Virus record (IMG/VR): IMGVR_UViG_3300030419_000225
Span: 1 to 31,497 of that record
Origin: a virus
Direction: 5' to 3' (one strand)
DNA: 31,497 nt
Shown piece after piece: positions 21,689 through 31,424 of this stretch (its first letter is position 1; every line of letters starts with the position of its first letter). The position numbers and the translations under genes were made by a program. The notes beneath the pieces are model-generated. The model was given only the letters and a program-made list of their open reading frames with translations, searched no databases and was not told where the DNA came from.

Positions 21689-24133
21689 ATGGCTCTCAAG
21701 ATTTGGGATGGAGATTCGATAGAAACACCTAAACAGTTACATATTAAAGTAACTGATGGGACTGTCAAATTTGTAAACTATGCTGTCGTAAAAGAGACAG
21801 ATGGTAGTTTGTCTACATTCTTTAATGCTATTTATAATACAGACAGAGCTACAGCAACGAGCAGAAGTACAACAACTGCTTTTGATACAACTACAACGTA
21901 TGATACAACTACTACGTTTGATACAACTACAACGTATGATACAGACACTACAATAGCTACAAGCGGAAGTACTACTACAACTTTTGATACTAATACTTCA
22001 GCAACTACAGATACTACTAGTTCTACTGCAACTACTAAAACTACAGATACAGCAATAGCTACTACTACTGCGTATGATACAACAACAGCTTTTGCAACTG
22101 CTACACAAACTGCATACGCTACAAATACGACAACTGTATACGATACTACTACAACGTATGAGACTGCAACAGCTTTTGATACAACGACTGCTTATGCTAC
22201 AGCAACTACTAGAACGACAGACACTAGTAAAACAACTGCTACGAATACTTCGTATGCAACAGATACAACTACTGTTTACGATACAACAACTGCATACGAA
22301 ACTGATAAGGCTACAGCAACTGCTACAAGTAAAAGCACAGCAACTGAAACAGCGTATGGAACTGCAACTACAACTACGTTTGATACTGATACAACCATAG
22401 CAACTGCAACTAGTAAGGCTACAGGAACAAGTAAGTCTACTGCAACTGAAACAGCGTATGGTACTGCGACTACAACTTCGTTTGATACTACAACGACTTT
22501 TGCTACAGCAACATCAGGCGATACAAATACGACAACTACGTATAATACAAGTAAGTCTACAGCAACTAGTGGAGCTACTAATACTACAACTACGTATGGT
22601 ACTACTACAACGTATGCAACAGCGACTAGTGGATCTACTAATACAACAACTACGTTTAATACTACGACTACGTATAATACAAGTAGATCGACAACATTTA
22701 ATACAAGTAGAACGACTACATTTAATACCAGTAGAACAACTACATACAATACTAGTAGAACAACTACGTTTAATACGTCAGGAAGCAGATCTACAAGTTA
22801 CAGTTTTAATACAAGTTATAGTTTTAATACAAGTACTTCGTATAGTTTTAATACAAGTTATTCGTTTAACACAACAGGAACTACTACAAGGTCTACAACT
22901 ACATCTTGGACAACTGTTTGGGGTAAAGCAAATAACTCAAGAACTACCTCACAAAGTACAGTAGAAGGAAACACAACATATAGTTTCTCTACTTCTGGGA
23001 ATAAATGGACTTCTGGAAGTAGAAACACAAATACATCAGGATCTAAGAGTACCTCTGGATCTAGGAATACTAGTTATACTTTTAATACAAGCAGAACTAC
23101 AACATTTAATACAAGTAAATCTACAACATATAATACGAGCAGATCTACTACATTTAATACAAGCAGGACGACTACATTTAATACATCGAAATCAACTGCT
23201 ACAAGTAAGAGTACTGGAACAAGCTACAGTTTTAATACTAATACTAGCAAATCAACCGCTACAAGTAAAAGTACTGGAACAACTTATAGTTTTAATACTA
23301 CAACTACTTACAATACAAGCAAAGCAACTGGAACAACTTATAGCTTTAATACTGCAACAAGTAAAACAACAGGAACAAGTAGATCAACAGATGAAGATAC
23401 AACAATAGCTACTAATACTACTACTGCATATGACACTACTACAACTTTTGATACTGCAACTGCATATGCTACAGCTACAAGTAAATCAACAGATGAAGAT
23501 ACTACTATAGCAACGAATACTACAACGACTTTTGATACAGATACTACAACAACTTATGATACTTCAAAAGCAACAGCGACTAGTAAGGCAACAGCTACTG
23601 ATACTACAATAGCTACAAATACTACAACGACTTATGGTACGACTACAACTTTTGATACTGATACAGCGATTGCAACAGGAACTAGTAGAAATACAGATAC
23701 TTCAAAAGCAACAGCAACTAGTAAGAGTACTGCGACTGATACAACAATAGCAACTAATACAGATACTACTAGTGCTACAGGAACAAGCAAATCAACTGAT
23801 ACTGCTTTCCAAACAAACACAGCAGGAACTACGACAACTGCTTTTGGAACAGCAACTAGTGGAGCTACTGCAACAAGTAAGAGTACTACTACAGCTTTTG
23901 AAACTGCCTATGCAACTGCTACAAGCAAAGCAACTGCAACTAGTAGAGCAAGTGCAACAAGTAAAGCTACTGGTACAAGTAAGAGTACTACTAGTACGTT
24001 TAATACAGATACTTCAATATTTGAAAGAAGTACTGCTACAGGAAACACAGGATCTATTATTGAAACAGAAGTAGCTTCAGGTTCTGCGCACAATGCTAGA
24101 TATTGGGACGGAGATTCATGGGAGGAAGATTAG
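21689..24133 (+). CDS. Giant Thr/Ser-repeat adhesin-like tail protein
   Basis: An 814-aa protein after GGAGAGGACTAGAAA. The N-terminus M-A-L-K-I-W-D-G-D-S and about 45 ordinary residues are followed by about 730 residues dominated by Thr and Ser in short units: 6-residue T-T-T-[FY]-D-T, 8-residue T-T-T-F-N-T-S-R, and T-A-T-S-K-S. A less regular island with Trp (TSWTTVWGKANNSR) lies near 390-440. The C-terminus R-Y-W-D-G-D-S-W-E-E-D mirrors the N-terminal WDGDS. It is likely a fibre-tip or surface protein, perhaps a beta-solenoid and a possible O-glycosylation target. No known family covers the repeat. Confidence 0.75.
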   Translation: MALKIWDGDSIETPKQLHIKVTDGTVKFVNYAVVKETDGSLSTFFNAIYNTDRATATSRSTTTAFDTTTTYDTTTTFDTTTTYDTDTTIATSGSTTTTFDTNTSATTDTTSSTATTKTTDTAIATTTAYDTTTAFATATQTAYATNTTTVYDTTTTYETATAFDTTTAYATATTRTTDTSKTTATNTSYATDTTTVYDTTTAYETDKATATATSKSTATETAYGTATTTTFDTDTTIATATSKATGTSKSTATETAYGTATTTSFDTTTTFATATSGDTNTTTTYNTSKSTATSGATNTTTTYGTTTTYATATSGSTNTTTTFNTTTTYNTSRSTTFNTSRTTTFNTSRTTTYNTSRTTTFNTSGSRSTSYSFNTSYSFNTSTSYSFNTSYSFNTTGTTTRSTTTSWTTVWGKANNSRTTSQSTVEGNTTYSFSTSGNKWTSGSRNTNTSGSKSTSGSRNTSYTFNTSRTTTFNTSKSTTYNTSRSTTFNTSRTTTFNTSKSTATSKSTGTSYSFNTNTSKSTATSKSTGTTYSFNTTTTYNTSKATGTTYSFNTATSKTTGTSRSTDEDTTIATNTTTAYDTTTTFDTATAYATATSKSTDEDTTIATNTTTTFDTDTTTTYDTSKATATSKATATDTTIATNTTTTYGTTTTFDTDTAIATGTSRNTDTSKATATSKSTATDTTIATNTDTTSATGTSKSTDTAFQTNTAGTTTTAFGTATSGATATSKSTTTAFETAYATATSKATATSRASATSKATGTSKSTTSTFNTDTSIFERSTATGNTGSIIETEVASGSAHNARYWDGDSWEED

Positions 24134-24134
24134 A

Positions 24135-24674
24135 ATGACTATGACCGTAACAACAATTAATTATAGTGATATAGATTTAGCTATACTTAGAGAATGTTTT
24201 GAAAAGTCTAAGCCTTATATGGAAGCCGAAAAACCTAATATAATTTGGGAAGAGTTTGGTTTAACCAGAGAAAGTACTGATGATGAAAAGTTTGAAAAGC
24301 TTAGAGAATATTTTGAAAATGCTTCTTTAATTTTTAAATTAGACATAGATGGTCGAATTGTAAACTATGGTATGGGATTTAGAGAAGTAGAAGGAACAGG
24401 AATGTTTTCACATAGTCTTGATTTAATACGTGAAGATGCAAGCGGCAGTCAAGGTTGGACTTATGTTACCGAATATAATCAAAAAATAGATGCTTGGTAT
24501 AAGAGTGTTTCAGATAATAATCCTGAATCTTCTTTATGGATTGTAGAAGGTTCTAGTATGGAAAAAGCATATGATGATTGTGTTACCGCCGGATGGCTAA
24601 CATTTACAAATCCTGAAACAATAACACATCATGGATATACGTATAAAAAACTAGTAGTGACATTTACTGTATGA
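24135..24674 (+). CDS. Hypothetical tail-region protein, 179 aa
   Basis: Start at 24135 (M-T-M-T-V-T-T-I-N-Y) is chosen because GGAGGAAG lies nine bases upstream; the frame is open further left within the Thr-rich gene. Alpha/beta-looking, with EVEGTGMFSHSLDLIREDASG and GWTYVTEYNQKIDAWY. No family recognised. It follows the Thr-rich protein after one base and overlaps the next gene by four bases (ATGA), so a fibre-related role such as a chaperone or modifier is conceivable but unproven. Confidence 0.7.
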   Translation: MTMTVTTINYSDIDLAILRECFEKSKPYMEAEKPNIIWEEFGLTRESTDDEKFEKLREYFENASLIFKLDIDGRIVNYGMGFREVEGTGMFSHSLDLIREDASGSQGWTYVTEYNQKIDAWYKSVSDNNPESSLWIVEGSSMEKAYDDCVTAGWLTFTNPETITHHGYTYKKLVVTFTV

Positions 24675-25201
24675 TAAATATTGCTGAGATTATAGCTTGG
24701 ATGGAAGATTTTGTCGAAGTTAAAAATAAAGACTTTGGAGGATTGCCTCCTTGTCCTTATGCTAAAGAAGCAAGACTAAATAATAAAATTGATTTTGTTG
24801 AGTTTCCAAACGATAGACCAGATTCTGAAATTGAACAGTATATTCATAATATGGATTTTGATAAACATGATGTAACTGTTATTATTTTTGAAAAAGATAG
24901 ATGGACTGCTAAAGAAGCTTTTAAAATAGCTAGAGAATTAGAAGACATAGCAGAAGAGAAAGGAATATTGTTAGGTGAAGATCATCCTGATATGGCAGAA
25001 ACAGTAGGTAATAGTTTATTAAATAATGGTGATTATATTATTTTCTTTTTACAAAAGAAAGAACAAGTAGAGGCTTACGGAGAAAAACTTAGAAAGACTG
25101 CTTATTATGATGTATGGAGAAAAGATAATCCATATGATATAGATAATCCTGATAATTATAATGCAAGACACGAACAATATAAATTAAAATTTGGCGAATG
25201 A
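24671..25201 (+). CDS. Hypothetical protein with LPPCPYA motif, 176 aa
   Basis: Four-base overlap (ATGA) with the previous gene. Contains F-G-G-L-P-P-C-P-Y-A-K-E-A near residue 23, then a strand-rich segment KHDVTVIIFEKDRWTAKEAF and a final charged part. The L-P-P-C-P-Y-A block resembles conserved small proteins of marine phages and bacteria, whose role is not known to me. Pairing with the preceding gene suggests joint function. Confidence 0.65.
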   Translation: MINIAEIIAWMEDFVEVKNKDFGGLPPCPYAKEARLNNKIDFVEFPNDRPDSEIEQYIHNMDFDKHDVTVIIFEKDRWTAKEAFKIARELEDIAEEKGILLGEDHPDMAETVGNSLLNNGDYIIFFLQKKEQVEAYGEKLRKTAYYDVWRKDNPYDIDNPDNYNARHEQYKLKFGE

Positions 25202-25449
25202 ACATGGAACTACAAACAATAGAAATTTGGATAATGTTTTTAACTTTAATACTAGCTCCTGTAATATATAGTATTCGTGAAAACTCGCATGAAAATAAAA
25301 GAATTGATGTGCTACTTAATAAAACTAGAGAAGAAGTAGCAAGAGATTACGTAACTAAAGAAGAATTAGAAACAAGCATGGATAGAGTAGTCCGTATGTT
25401 AAATAAATTAGAATCTAAACTTGATAAATTATTTGAGGTAAAACAATAG
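25198..25449 (+). CDS. Single-membrane-helix coiled-coil protein, 83 aa
   Basis: Starts with ATGA overlapping the previous stop. One N-terminal membrane helix (about residues 5-24, IEIWIMFLTLILAPVIYSI) is followed by a charged coiled coil, with YVTKEELETSMDRVVRML. This shape occurs in small phage membrane proteins near tail genes and in some holins or spanins. A lysis role is possible but no lysozyme gene is near. Confidence 0.65.
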   Translation: MNMELQTIEIWIMFLTLILAPVIYSIRENSHENKRIDVLLNKTREEVARDYVTKEELETSMDRVVRMLNKLESKLDKLFEVKQ

Positions 25450-25458
25450 GAAAACAAA

Positions 25459-27564
25459 ATGGCTCGTAAAAGAAATTTAAAAGAAAGAAAAAACTTCACA
25501 AAAGGAGGACGCGTTCGTTTTGACTCTGGTGGTGATTATGACGGATATTATGCAGAAAATGGTAATAGTGGGTATAATTACTCTAGCGGCGGCGGCGGTA
25601 GAGGCAAAGGTCCCGGCGGAGGTCAAGGCGGCGGCGGCGGAGGATATAACTACGGCGGCGGCTATACTACAACCACAGGAACAGAATATACCCCTGAAGG
25701 CGGTTCTTATTACGGAATAGGTGTTGCTCCCCCACCAAAAAGTTTTACTCAAAAAGGCGGAAGAACTGAAGAGCAAGCTAAAGAAGCTAGAGAATTAGTA
25801 ACAAAAGGAGCAGAAGGAAAACTTCCCGGTTTAGCTTATCAAGATCCGACTAAAATAAAAAAAGTTACACAAAACATGGACTTTACAGGCGAGTCGGCTG
25901 ATGAAACTGCTGATGCAAAAGCAGGAGTAGCTCGTGGTCAAGATAGAACTAAAGTACAAAGAGGACAGACTGATCTTGCTGAAACGCCAGAAGAATTTGG
26001 TCCATCAAAAATTAGAGATGTAAAAACAGTAAGAGGACAAACTGCTCCTGTAGATAGAGTAGATGCCGAATGGGATCCTGACATGATTCAAAACATGGTA
26101 GATGCTACTCTTACTCAAGCAGGAACTGGAGAAAAATTTACAGACGAGCAATTGACTAGAGGAATTGAACAGCAAATACAATTCCCTGAAGATCCTAGAA
26201 TGTATGCAGAGATTGTTAAGACTGCCGGAATAGATACTAAAAGAACTTTAAGAGCTAATAGACAACTAAGAAGAGCAGGAATTACAGAACAAGAACTGGA
26301 CATATTAGGTACAGATCCTGAAGTTCTAGAAGCAGAACTTGCTAATTATTCTGAAGAACAAAGAGGAATGATTGGAAACTTACCTGACGAAGCGTTGGCT
26401 AGTGTTCAAATGAATAAACTTCTTGATGGAATTGAAGAAGGAGAAGTACCTGTTTGGGCAAGACCTGCGGTTGCGGCTGTTAATAATATTATGTCTGATA
26501 GAGGACTAAATATTTCTACAGTAGGTAGAGATGCTTTATTTAATGCTATAATACAATCTGCACAGCCTCTTGCTATGGCTAATGCACAAAGCATTAAAGA
26601 TGCGGCAATGCAACAAGTAGATATTGAAGCACAAGCTTTCCGTCTTGATGCACAAAATGCACAACAAACAGCACTAACAAACGCACAAACTGTTTTCCAA
26701 ATGCAAGGCGCTCAGTTTAGTGCGGATGTACAACGCTCTGCTAGTAATTCTAAATTTTTACAAACTACTAGTTTAACTGAAGTTAATAATGCTCAGCAAA
26801 TGGCAATGCAAGAGGCACTTAGCTTAGCTAATTTAGATATGGCTAATTTAGATGCACGAACTAAATTAAAAGTAACTAATGCTCAAAGTTTTTTACAAAG
26901 AGATGTAGCTCAGTTAAATGCAGATCAACAATCTACAGTTATGGATGCTCAAATGAGACAACAATCTTTATTGAGTGATCAGTCTGCAATCAATGCGGCA
27001 AAACAATTTAATGCTACAACAGAACAACAAACTAATCAGTTTATGGAGACTTTAAAATCTCAAACAGATCAGTTTAATTCTTCTCAGTTTAATGCAATGC
27101 AACAGTTTAATGCAACACAAGCTAATCAAGCAGAAGCAATTAGAGTAAACAATCTAGCAGAAGCTAGTCGTTTAAATGCTCAACTTGTTTCTGATATAAA
27201 TAAATTTAATCAACAGTCAGAATTTGCACAAGAACAGTTTAATGTACAACAAGCAAATGCTATTCTACAAAGTAACTACCAATGGCGTAGACAAGCAAAT
27301 ACAATTAATACTGCGGCACATAATGCAGTTAATCAACAGAATGCTCAGAATGCTTTAAACTTAAGTACTCAATCAATGGCATTTCTGTGGCAAGAGCTAA
27401 GAGATCAAATGGATTATGCTTTTAGGTCTTGGGATAATGACCAACAACGAAGAGCTTCTCTTATGGTTGCGGCATTAGGAAACGAAGGTGCTTCCTACGA
27501 AGGAAAGAACTGGAATACTAACCTTACTGGTATGACAACTATAATGAATAACTTTTTAAATTAG
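25459..27564 (+). CDS. Large internal virion protein, Gly- and Gln/Asn-rich
   Basis: A 701-aa protein with a basic start (MARKRNLKERKNF) and a glycine-rich block at about residues 35-68. The N-terminal half is charged and alpha-helical. Residues about 390-640 form a long helical, Gln/Asn/Ala-rich region with repeating A-Q and Q-F-N motifs (QQFNATQANQ, DQFNSSQFNAMQ), likely an extended rod. This pattern matches the large internal or ejection proteins of marine podoviruses. AGGAAAACAAA before ATG. Confidence 0.75.
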   Translation: MARKRNLKERKNFTKGGRVRFDSGGDYDGYYAENGNSGYNYSSGGGGRGKGPGGGQGGGGGGYNYGGGYTTTTGTEYTPEGGSYYGIGVAPPPKSFTQKGGRTEEQAKEARELVTKGAEGKLPGLAYQDPTKIKKVTQNMDFTGESADETADAKAGVARGQDRTKVQRGQTDLAETPEEFGPSKIRDVKTVRGQTAPVDRVDAEWDPDMIQNMVDATLTQAGTGEKFTDEQLTRGIEQQIQFPEDPRMYAEIVKTAGIDTKRTLRANRQLRRAGITEQELDILGTDPEVLEAELANYSEEQRGMIGNLPDEALASVQMNKLLDGIEEGEVPVWARPAVAAVNNIMSDRGLNISTVGRDALFNAIIQSAQPLAMANAQSIKDAAMQQVDIEAQAFRLDAQNAQQTALTNAQTVFQMQGAQFSADVQRSASNSKFLQTTSLTEVNNAQQMAMQEALSLANLDMANLDARTKLKVTNAQSFLQRDVAQLNADQQSTVMDAQMRQQSLLSDQSAINAAKQFNATTEQQTNQFMETLKSQTDQFNSSQFNAMQQFNATQANQAEAIRVNNLAEASRLNAQLVSDINKFNQQSEFAQEQFNVQQANAILQSNYQWRRQANTINTAAHNAVNQQNAQNALNLSTQSMAFLWQELRDQMDYAFRSWDNDQQRRASLMVAALGNEGASYEGKNWNTNLTGMTTIMNNFLN

Positions 27565-27572
27565 GAGAGATC

Positions 27573-28835
27573 ATGGGATTTTTAAGTAAAATATTTAAAG
27601 GCTTTAAAAAGCTAGTTAAGAAAGTAGCGAAAGGAATTAAGAAAGTAGCTAAGTTTATATTCAAGCCAATTAAAGCTGTACTTAAACCTTTAGCAAAAGT
27701 ATTTGGAAAACTAGGACCGCTAGGGACCATTGCATTAGGCATAATGCTTCCGGGGATTGGGAGTATTATGGGATCATGGTTTAATGCGGCAGGAGGAGCT
27801 TTCCAAGGATTGTTTGCGCCGGGATCTTTTATGCATAATGCTATAGGTGCTATTGGTAGAGGCATCAATGCGGCAGGACGCGCTGTTAATTGGGTACATG
27901 AGAATACTATTGGTAGAGTATTTGGAAAAGTTACTGATGTTATTAAAGGCGGAGTAAATAATTTAACTGGTGGAAAAACTGGAAGGTTTGGACAATGGGT
28001 AAAAGATTTTACAGGTAGAATTAAAGAAGGATGGAATAACTTTACTAAAAAATTATCATATAAAGGAGATGTATCTCTTCAAGATGGTGAATGGTTTGGA
28101 GGCGATGTAACTAAAATAGATGACATTGCTAAAACTAGTACAGTTGAAATATCTACACCTAAAGTAACAAGCGATAGAGCAGATATAAAAGCAAGTGCAG
28201 ACTTTACAACTCAAAGACAAGAAGTATGGTCAGCAGACGAACTTAAGTTTGATGCTCCTGAAGTAAAACTAGATCCAGATTCTTTAAAACTTGATCCGGA
28301 AATTCTCAGACCTGAAATAAATATACCTCCGCCAAGTTTAGAAGTATCTGGTGTAGGACATAAGTTTGGAGATCAATCAGATCCCGGCTTGTTTAGCGAC
28401 TGGAGTAGTGATGAATCTCTTGTTAATAATCTTTCAAACGTAGCCGGACGTGCAACTGATAAACTTTCAAATATAAACTTAGGCGTAGGAACTACTGGTG
28501 ACATTTATGATGCTTATGGTAAGTATCAAAAAGGCGAACAATTGTACTATGCTTTATCTGGCGGACCAGATCCTATTAAACCGCGTATGCCGGGACAGGC
28601 TTCTTCTGGAATTTCAGGAGCTTTATTAAGCGGAGTAGATCAAGATACAATGGCTGATCCTTTGTACCAAATAGATACAACTCAATTTAGTCAAAATGAT
28701 TCAGCAAGATTTATTCAGAATAATGTATTAAAACAATTTGGAATGCCTACTTCATCAGGATTGCCACAATTAGGATTACCGATGTTAGGTTGGGGATGGA
28801 ACCTTGATCAACATGTAGCAGAAACGTGGGGTTAA
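27573..28835 (+). CDS. Cationic amphipathic ejection-type protein
   Basis: A 420-aa protein after AGGAGAG. Residues 1-50 are a Lys-rich amphipathic helix series (M-G-F-L-S-K-I-F-K-G-F-K-K-L-V-K-K-V-A-K, then KFIFKPIKAVLKPLAKVF), followed by a hydrophobic GTIALGIMLPGIGSIMGSW and a helical Gly/Ala part. The rest is soluble and acidic to neutral. It looks built to enter or span a membrane, as expected for an internal protein that helps eject DNA across the inner membrane. No catalytic motif is seen. Confidence 0.7.
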   Translation: MGFLSKIFKGFKKLVKKVAKGIKKVAKFIFKPIKAVLKPLAKVFGKLGPLGTIALGIMLPGIGSIMGSWFNAAGGAFQGLFAPGSFMHNAIGAIGRGINAAGRAVNWVHENTIGRVFGKVTDVIKGGVNNLTGGKTGRFGQWVKDFTGRIKEGWNNFTKKLSYKGDVSLQDGEWFGGDVTKIDDIAKTSTVEISTPKVTSDRADIKASADFTTQRQEVWSADELKFDAPEVKLDPDSLKLDPEILRPEINIPPPSLEVSGVGHKFGDQSDPGLFSDWSSDESLVNNLSNVAGRATDKLSNINLGVGTTGDIYDAYGKYQKGEQLYYALSGGPDPIKPRMPGQASSGISGALLSGVDQDTMADPLYQIDTTQFSQNDSARFIQNNVLKQFGMPTSSGLPQLGLPMLGWGWNLDQHVAETWG

Positions 28836-28839
28836 TAAT

Positions 28840-29484
28840 ATGGAATTAAATAAAGATCAAATGATTGACCAAGAAGCTTTAAAAATGCGACCGCCTTTTG
28901 ACGGTCCTGTGCCCGGACAATCTTTAACCAGAAATCCAGAAGGTGCGGCTCCTTACGAGCAGTCACCAGAAATGGTAGACTTAAGAGAAGCATCTCAAGC
29001 TATATTCTTAAGTTTATTAGAGCCTGTAATGTTTAGACAAGTAACTAAATTAATGATTGAAGGTACAAGCATTGAAGACATTACTAAGATGTTATTGATT
29101 GGAGGATTAGCTAAAGGAAAATTTAATCCTGATTTAATGGTCTTATTAATAGAACCAGTAATGTTAATGCTTATGGCAATTGCTGAAAAAGTAGGCATTA
29201 AGAATTTTAAAATGTATCGTGGAGAAGAAGAAGACGAAGCAGAAGAACCTTTGGATCCTGCGGCAGAAGAATGGGTTAAACGTCAAGTAGAAAAAGCACA
29301 AAGAGATGAGCTTAATAATTTAAACCCTAAAAAATTCTCAGACGTTAATGTAAGAAGAATAAGCGGAAGTCCTGTTGATCAAGAAATTATGGATAAGCTT
29401 GAGGCAATAGATGTAACAGAAATAAGAGAGAGTTTATTGGCTAGACCTGAACGCTCTAATAGTAGTCTTATGGAGAGAACGTAA
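28840..29484 (+). CDS. Conserved marine-phage PGQSLT-type protein, 214 aa
   Basis: The N-terminal motif R-P-P-F-D-G-P-V-P-G-Q-S-L-T-R-N-P and the AAPYEQSPEMVDLREA block, followed by hydrophobic helices LLEPVMFRQVTKLMIEG and NPDLMVLLIEPVMLMLMAI, match a family I recall from marine podoviruses and cyanomyoviruses. Function unknown, probably a virion or neck protein. The C-terminus is charged. It starts four bases after the previous stop and ends on the base where the next gene starts (TAATG). Confidence 0.7.
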   Translation: MELNKDQMIDQEALKMRPPFDGPVPGQSLTRNPEGAAPYEQSPEMVDLREASQAIFLSLLEPVMFRQVTKLMIEGTSIEDITKMLLIGGLAKGKFNPDLMVLLIEPVMLMLMAIAEKVGIKNFKMYRGEEEDEAEEPLDPAAEEWVKRQVEKAQRDELNNLNPKKFSDVNVRRISGSPVDQEIMDKLEAIDVTEIRESLLARPERSNSSLMERT

Positions 29485-31421
29485 TGGCAGAACAAACAGA
29501 TATGGGTAACTTAATGGCTAATTGGGACACTATGTCTATGGAAGAGTTAGGCTCTTCTTTATTAGCTCGTAAAGGTGAAATGGCGGCACGTGCGGCGAAG
29601 CAAAGAAAAAAAGATGACCGCATAGCTATGGCTATGGGTGTTCTTATGGCAGGACAAACTATTTTTAAAAATGCTGTTGATAATCGTATTGAAGAAAACA
29701 ATGCTATTGGTGCATTAAGACAAGGACAAGCAGACGTTAGGCAAAATCAAATACAACAAGTTGCTCCTTTGTATAATCATATGCAAAATTTTAAAGGTGA
29801 TACAAAGTATACTAACGCTGACGAATTTATAGAGGCGTTTGCAAGTAGTACTGATTTTGATGCTTTTGTTAATGAATTAGGACCACAGATGGATGCGATG
29901 TTTAAAGGTCATATAGAACTTGATCCGGCTACAGGAACAGGAAGTGCTCTGACTGCTCGAAGACAACTTTCAAAAGGCATAGCAAAAAACATGTATGAAG
30001 GATGGGGTGATTTTGATAGTCAAATGCGAGGACTATTTACTATAGGCGCTGAGGAAGATTTATATTCAAGACTTACTGGTCTTAGTGCAGGAGATTTAGA
30101 AATTGTTTTAGCTAAAAGACTTGCAGATCAAAACAGACAACTTAGAAAAAGCGGAAGAATTACTAATGTTGTTGATAATGTAAAAAACGTATTAGATTCT
30201 TTTGGATTGGCATATGATTATGATGAAGATAAACAAGAGCGTTTAGATGCATTACAAGCTCGTCTTGATGCAGGCGAACTAACAGAAGAAGATTATGCTT
30301 TAGCTCTTGAAAAAGAAAAAAAGAGAATAAATATCTTTAGAGAAATAAGCTATGAAAAAGAAGCTTGGGAAGTAACTATGGATAGAGTTAGTCCTTACGC
30401 AACTATGAAAGAACTAGGTGATCAAATGAAATCTAATCCTGCTTATGGTGATTGGACTGAAAAAGGAATGGCAATAGACGATTGGAGCGGCGAAGGCGCA
30501 CTAATTGATATGTACCTTAGTAACTTAGATAATTTATATAATAATAATTATCAGATGGGTTTAGAGAAAACTACTGGGTTAGCTTGGACAAATGCAAATG
30601 TATTTGATGAAGTTGATCAGTTACAGAAAGAACTTAAAGGACCCATAGGTAAACAATACTATGCCGGATATAAAAGAAGAATTGCAGGATTAATGGCAAG
30701 ACTACAAGAAGATCAAGAGTTTAATAAAGCTATGTTTAATACAAATACACCAATTAGAGATATTAATGAAATAGCTAGAAGAGCTACAGCATATGTTATT
30801 GGAGTATCTGCAAAACATAAAAGCGAAATTGTTTTGGCAGATATACCCGGCGGTAAGCAAGGAATGAATTTTGAGCATTCTTTTGATACTGTAGATCGTA
30901 CTATCTATGGTATGTTTAGAGTAGAAGATGGTCAGTTTATTGCTGAACAAGCTTTTTGGAATATGGATTTTGATCATTCTAGATTGGGAGCACTTGAAGA
31001 AGAGATAAAACATATAATGGGTAATCTTACAAACATAAGTGAACAAGATAGATTAACTCTTCAAAATAAATTAATAGAAGCAATAAATCCTGTTGAAAAT
31101 TTTGAAGGACTTGCAACTGCTGAATTTAAAGCAACTATGAAAGATGCTTATGATATTGATTGGAACATGACTAATGCTGAAATTGTAGACAGCATTAATG
31201 CAATGGGAGATAATATAAGTTGGGAAGAAGCATATGAATTTTTCATGCAAAGACAACCAGACACTATAAGAAATATTCAGAAAAAGATTGAGGATGATAG
31301 ACCTAGAACACAGGATAGAGGTCAGCTTCCTACTCTTGAAGAACTTCAACCTGAGGAAGAAGACTTGGGGTACGGTATTTACGATCCTAGACGAATGCAA
31401 GACGAGCTTTACGGATTATAA
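29484..31421 (+). CDS. Internal virion protein, 645 aa
   Basis: Coupled to the previous gene by TAATG with a GGAGAG site. Starts M-A-E-Q-T-D-M-G-N-L-M, then a basic Ala-rich helix (ARAAKQRKKDDRIAMAMGVLMAGQ split by a turn), then a long helical body with coiled-coil stretches (YDYDEDKQERLDALQARLDAG). No enzyme motif is seen. Position among the internal proteins of this phage type suggests a DNA-ejection or core component. The next gene starts four bases after its stop. Confidence 0.7.
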   Translation: MAEQTDMGNLMANWDTMSMEELGSSLLARKGEMAARAAKQRKKDDRIAMAMGVLMAGQTIFKNAVDNRIEENNAIGALRQGQADVRQNQIQQVAPLYNHMQNFKGDTKYTNADEFIEAFASSTDFDAFVNELGPQMDAMFKGHIELDPATGTGSALTARRQLSKGIAKNMYEGWGDFDSQMRGLFTIGAEEDLYSRLTGLSAGDLEIVLAKRLADQNRQLRKSGRITNVVDNVKNVLDSFGLAYDYDEDKQERLDALQARLDAGELTEEDYALALEKEKKRINIFREISYEKEAWEVTMDRVSPYATMKELGDQMKSNPAYGDWTEKGMAIDDWSGEGALIDMYLSNLDNLYNNNYQMGLEKTTGLAWTNANVFDEVDQLQKELKGPIGKQYYAGYKRRIAGLMARLQEDQEFNKAMFNTNTPIRDINEIARRATAYVIGVSAKHKSEIVLADIPGGKQGMNFEHSFDTVDRTIYGMFRVEDGQFIAEQAFWNMDFDHSRLGALEEEIKHIMGNLTNISEQDRLTLQNKLIEAINPVENFEGLATAEFKATMKDAYDIDWNMTNAEIVDSINAMGDNISWEEAYEFFMQRQPDTIRNIQKKIEDDRPRTQDRGQLPTLEELQPEEEDLGYGIYDPRRMQDELYGL

Positions 31422-31424
31422 AAT

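Noticed and set aside
22276-22749. Minus-strand Val-rich 157-codon frame and other long shadows in the Thr-rich gene
   Set aside because: Product of ACN-codon repetition read backwards (Thr becomes Val/Leu-type codons); no start signal.
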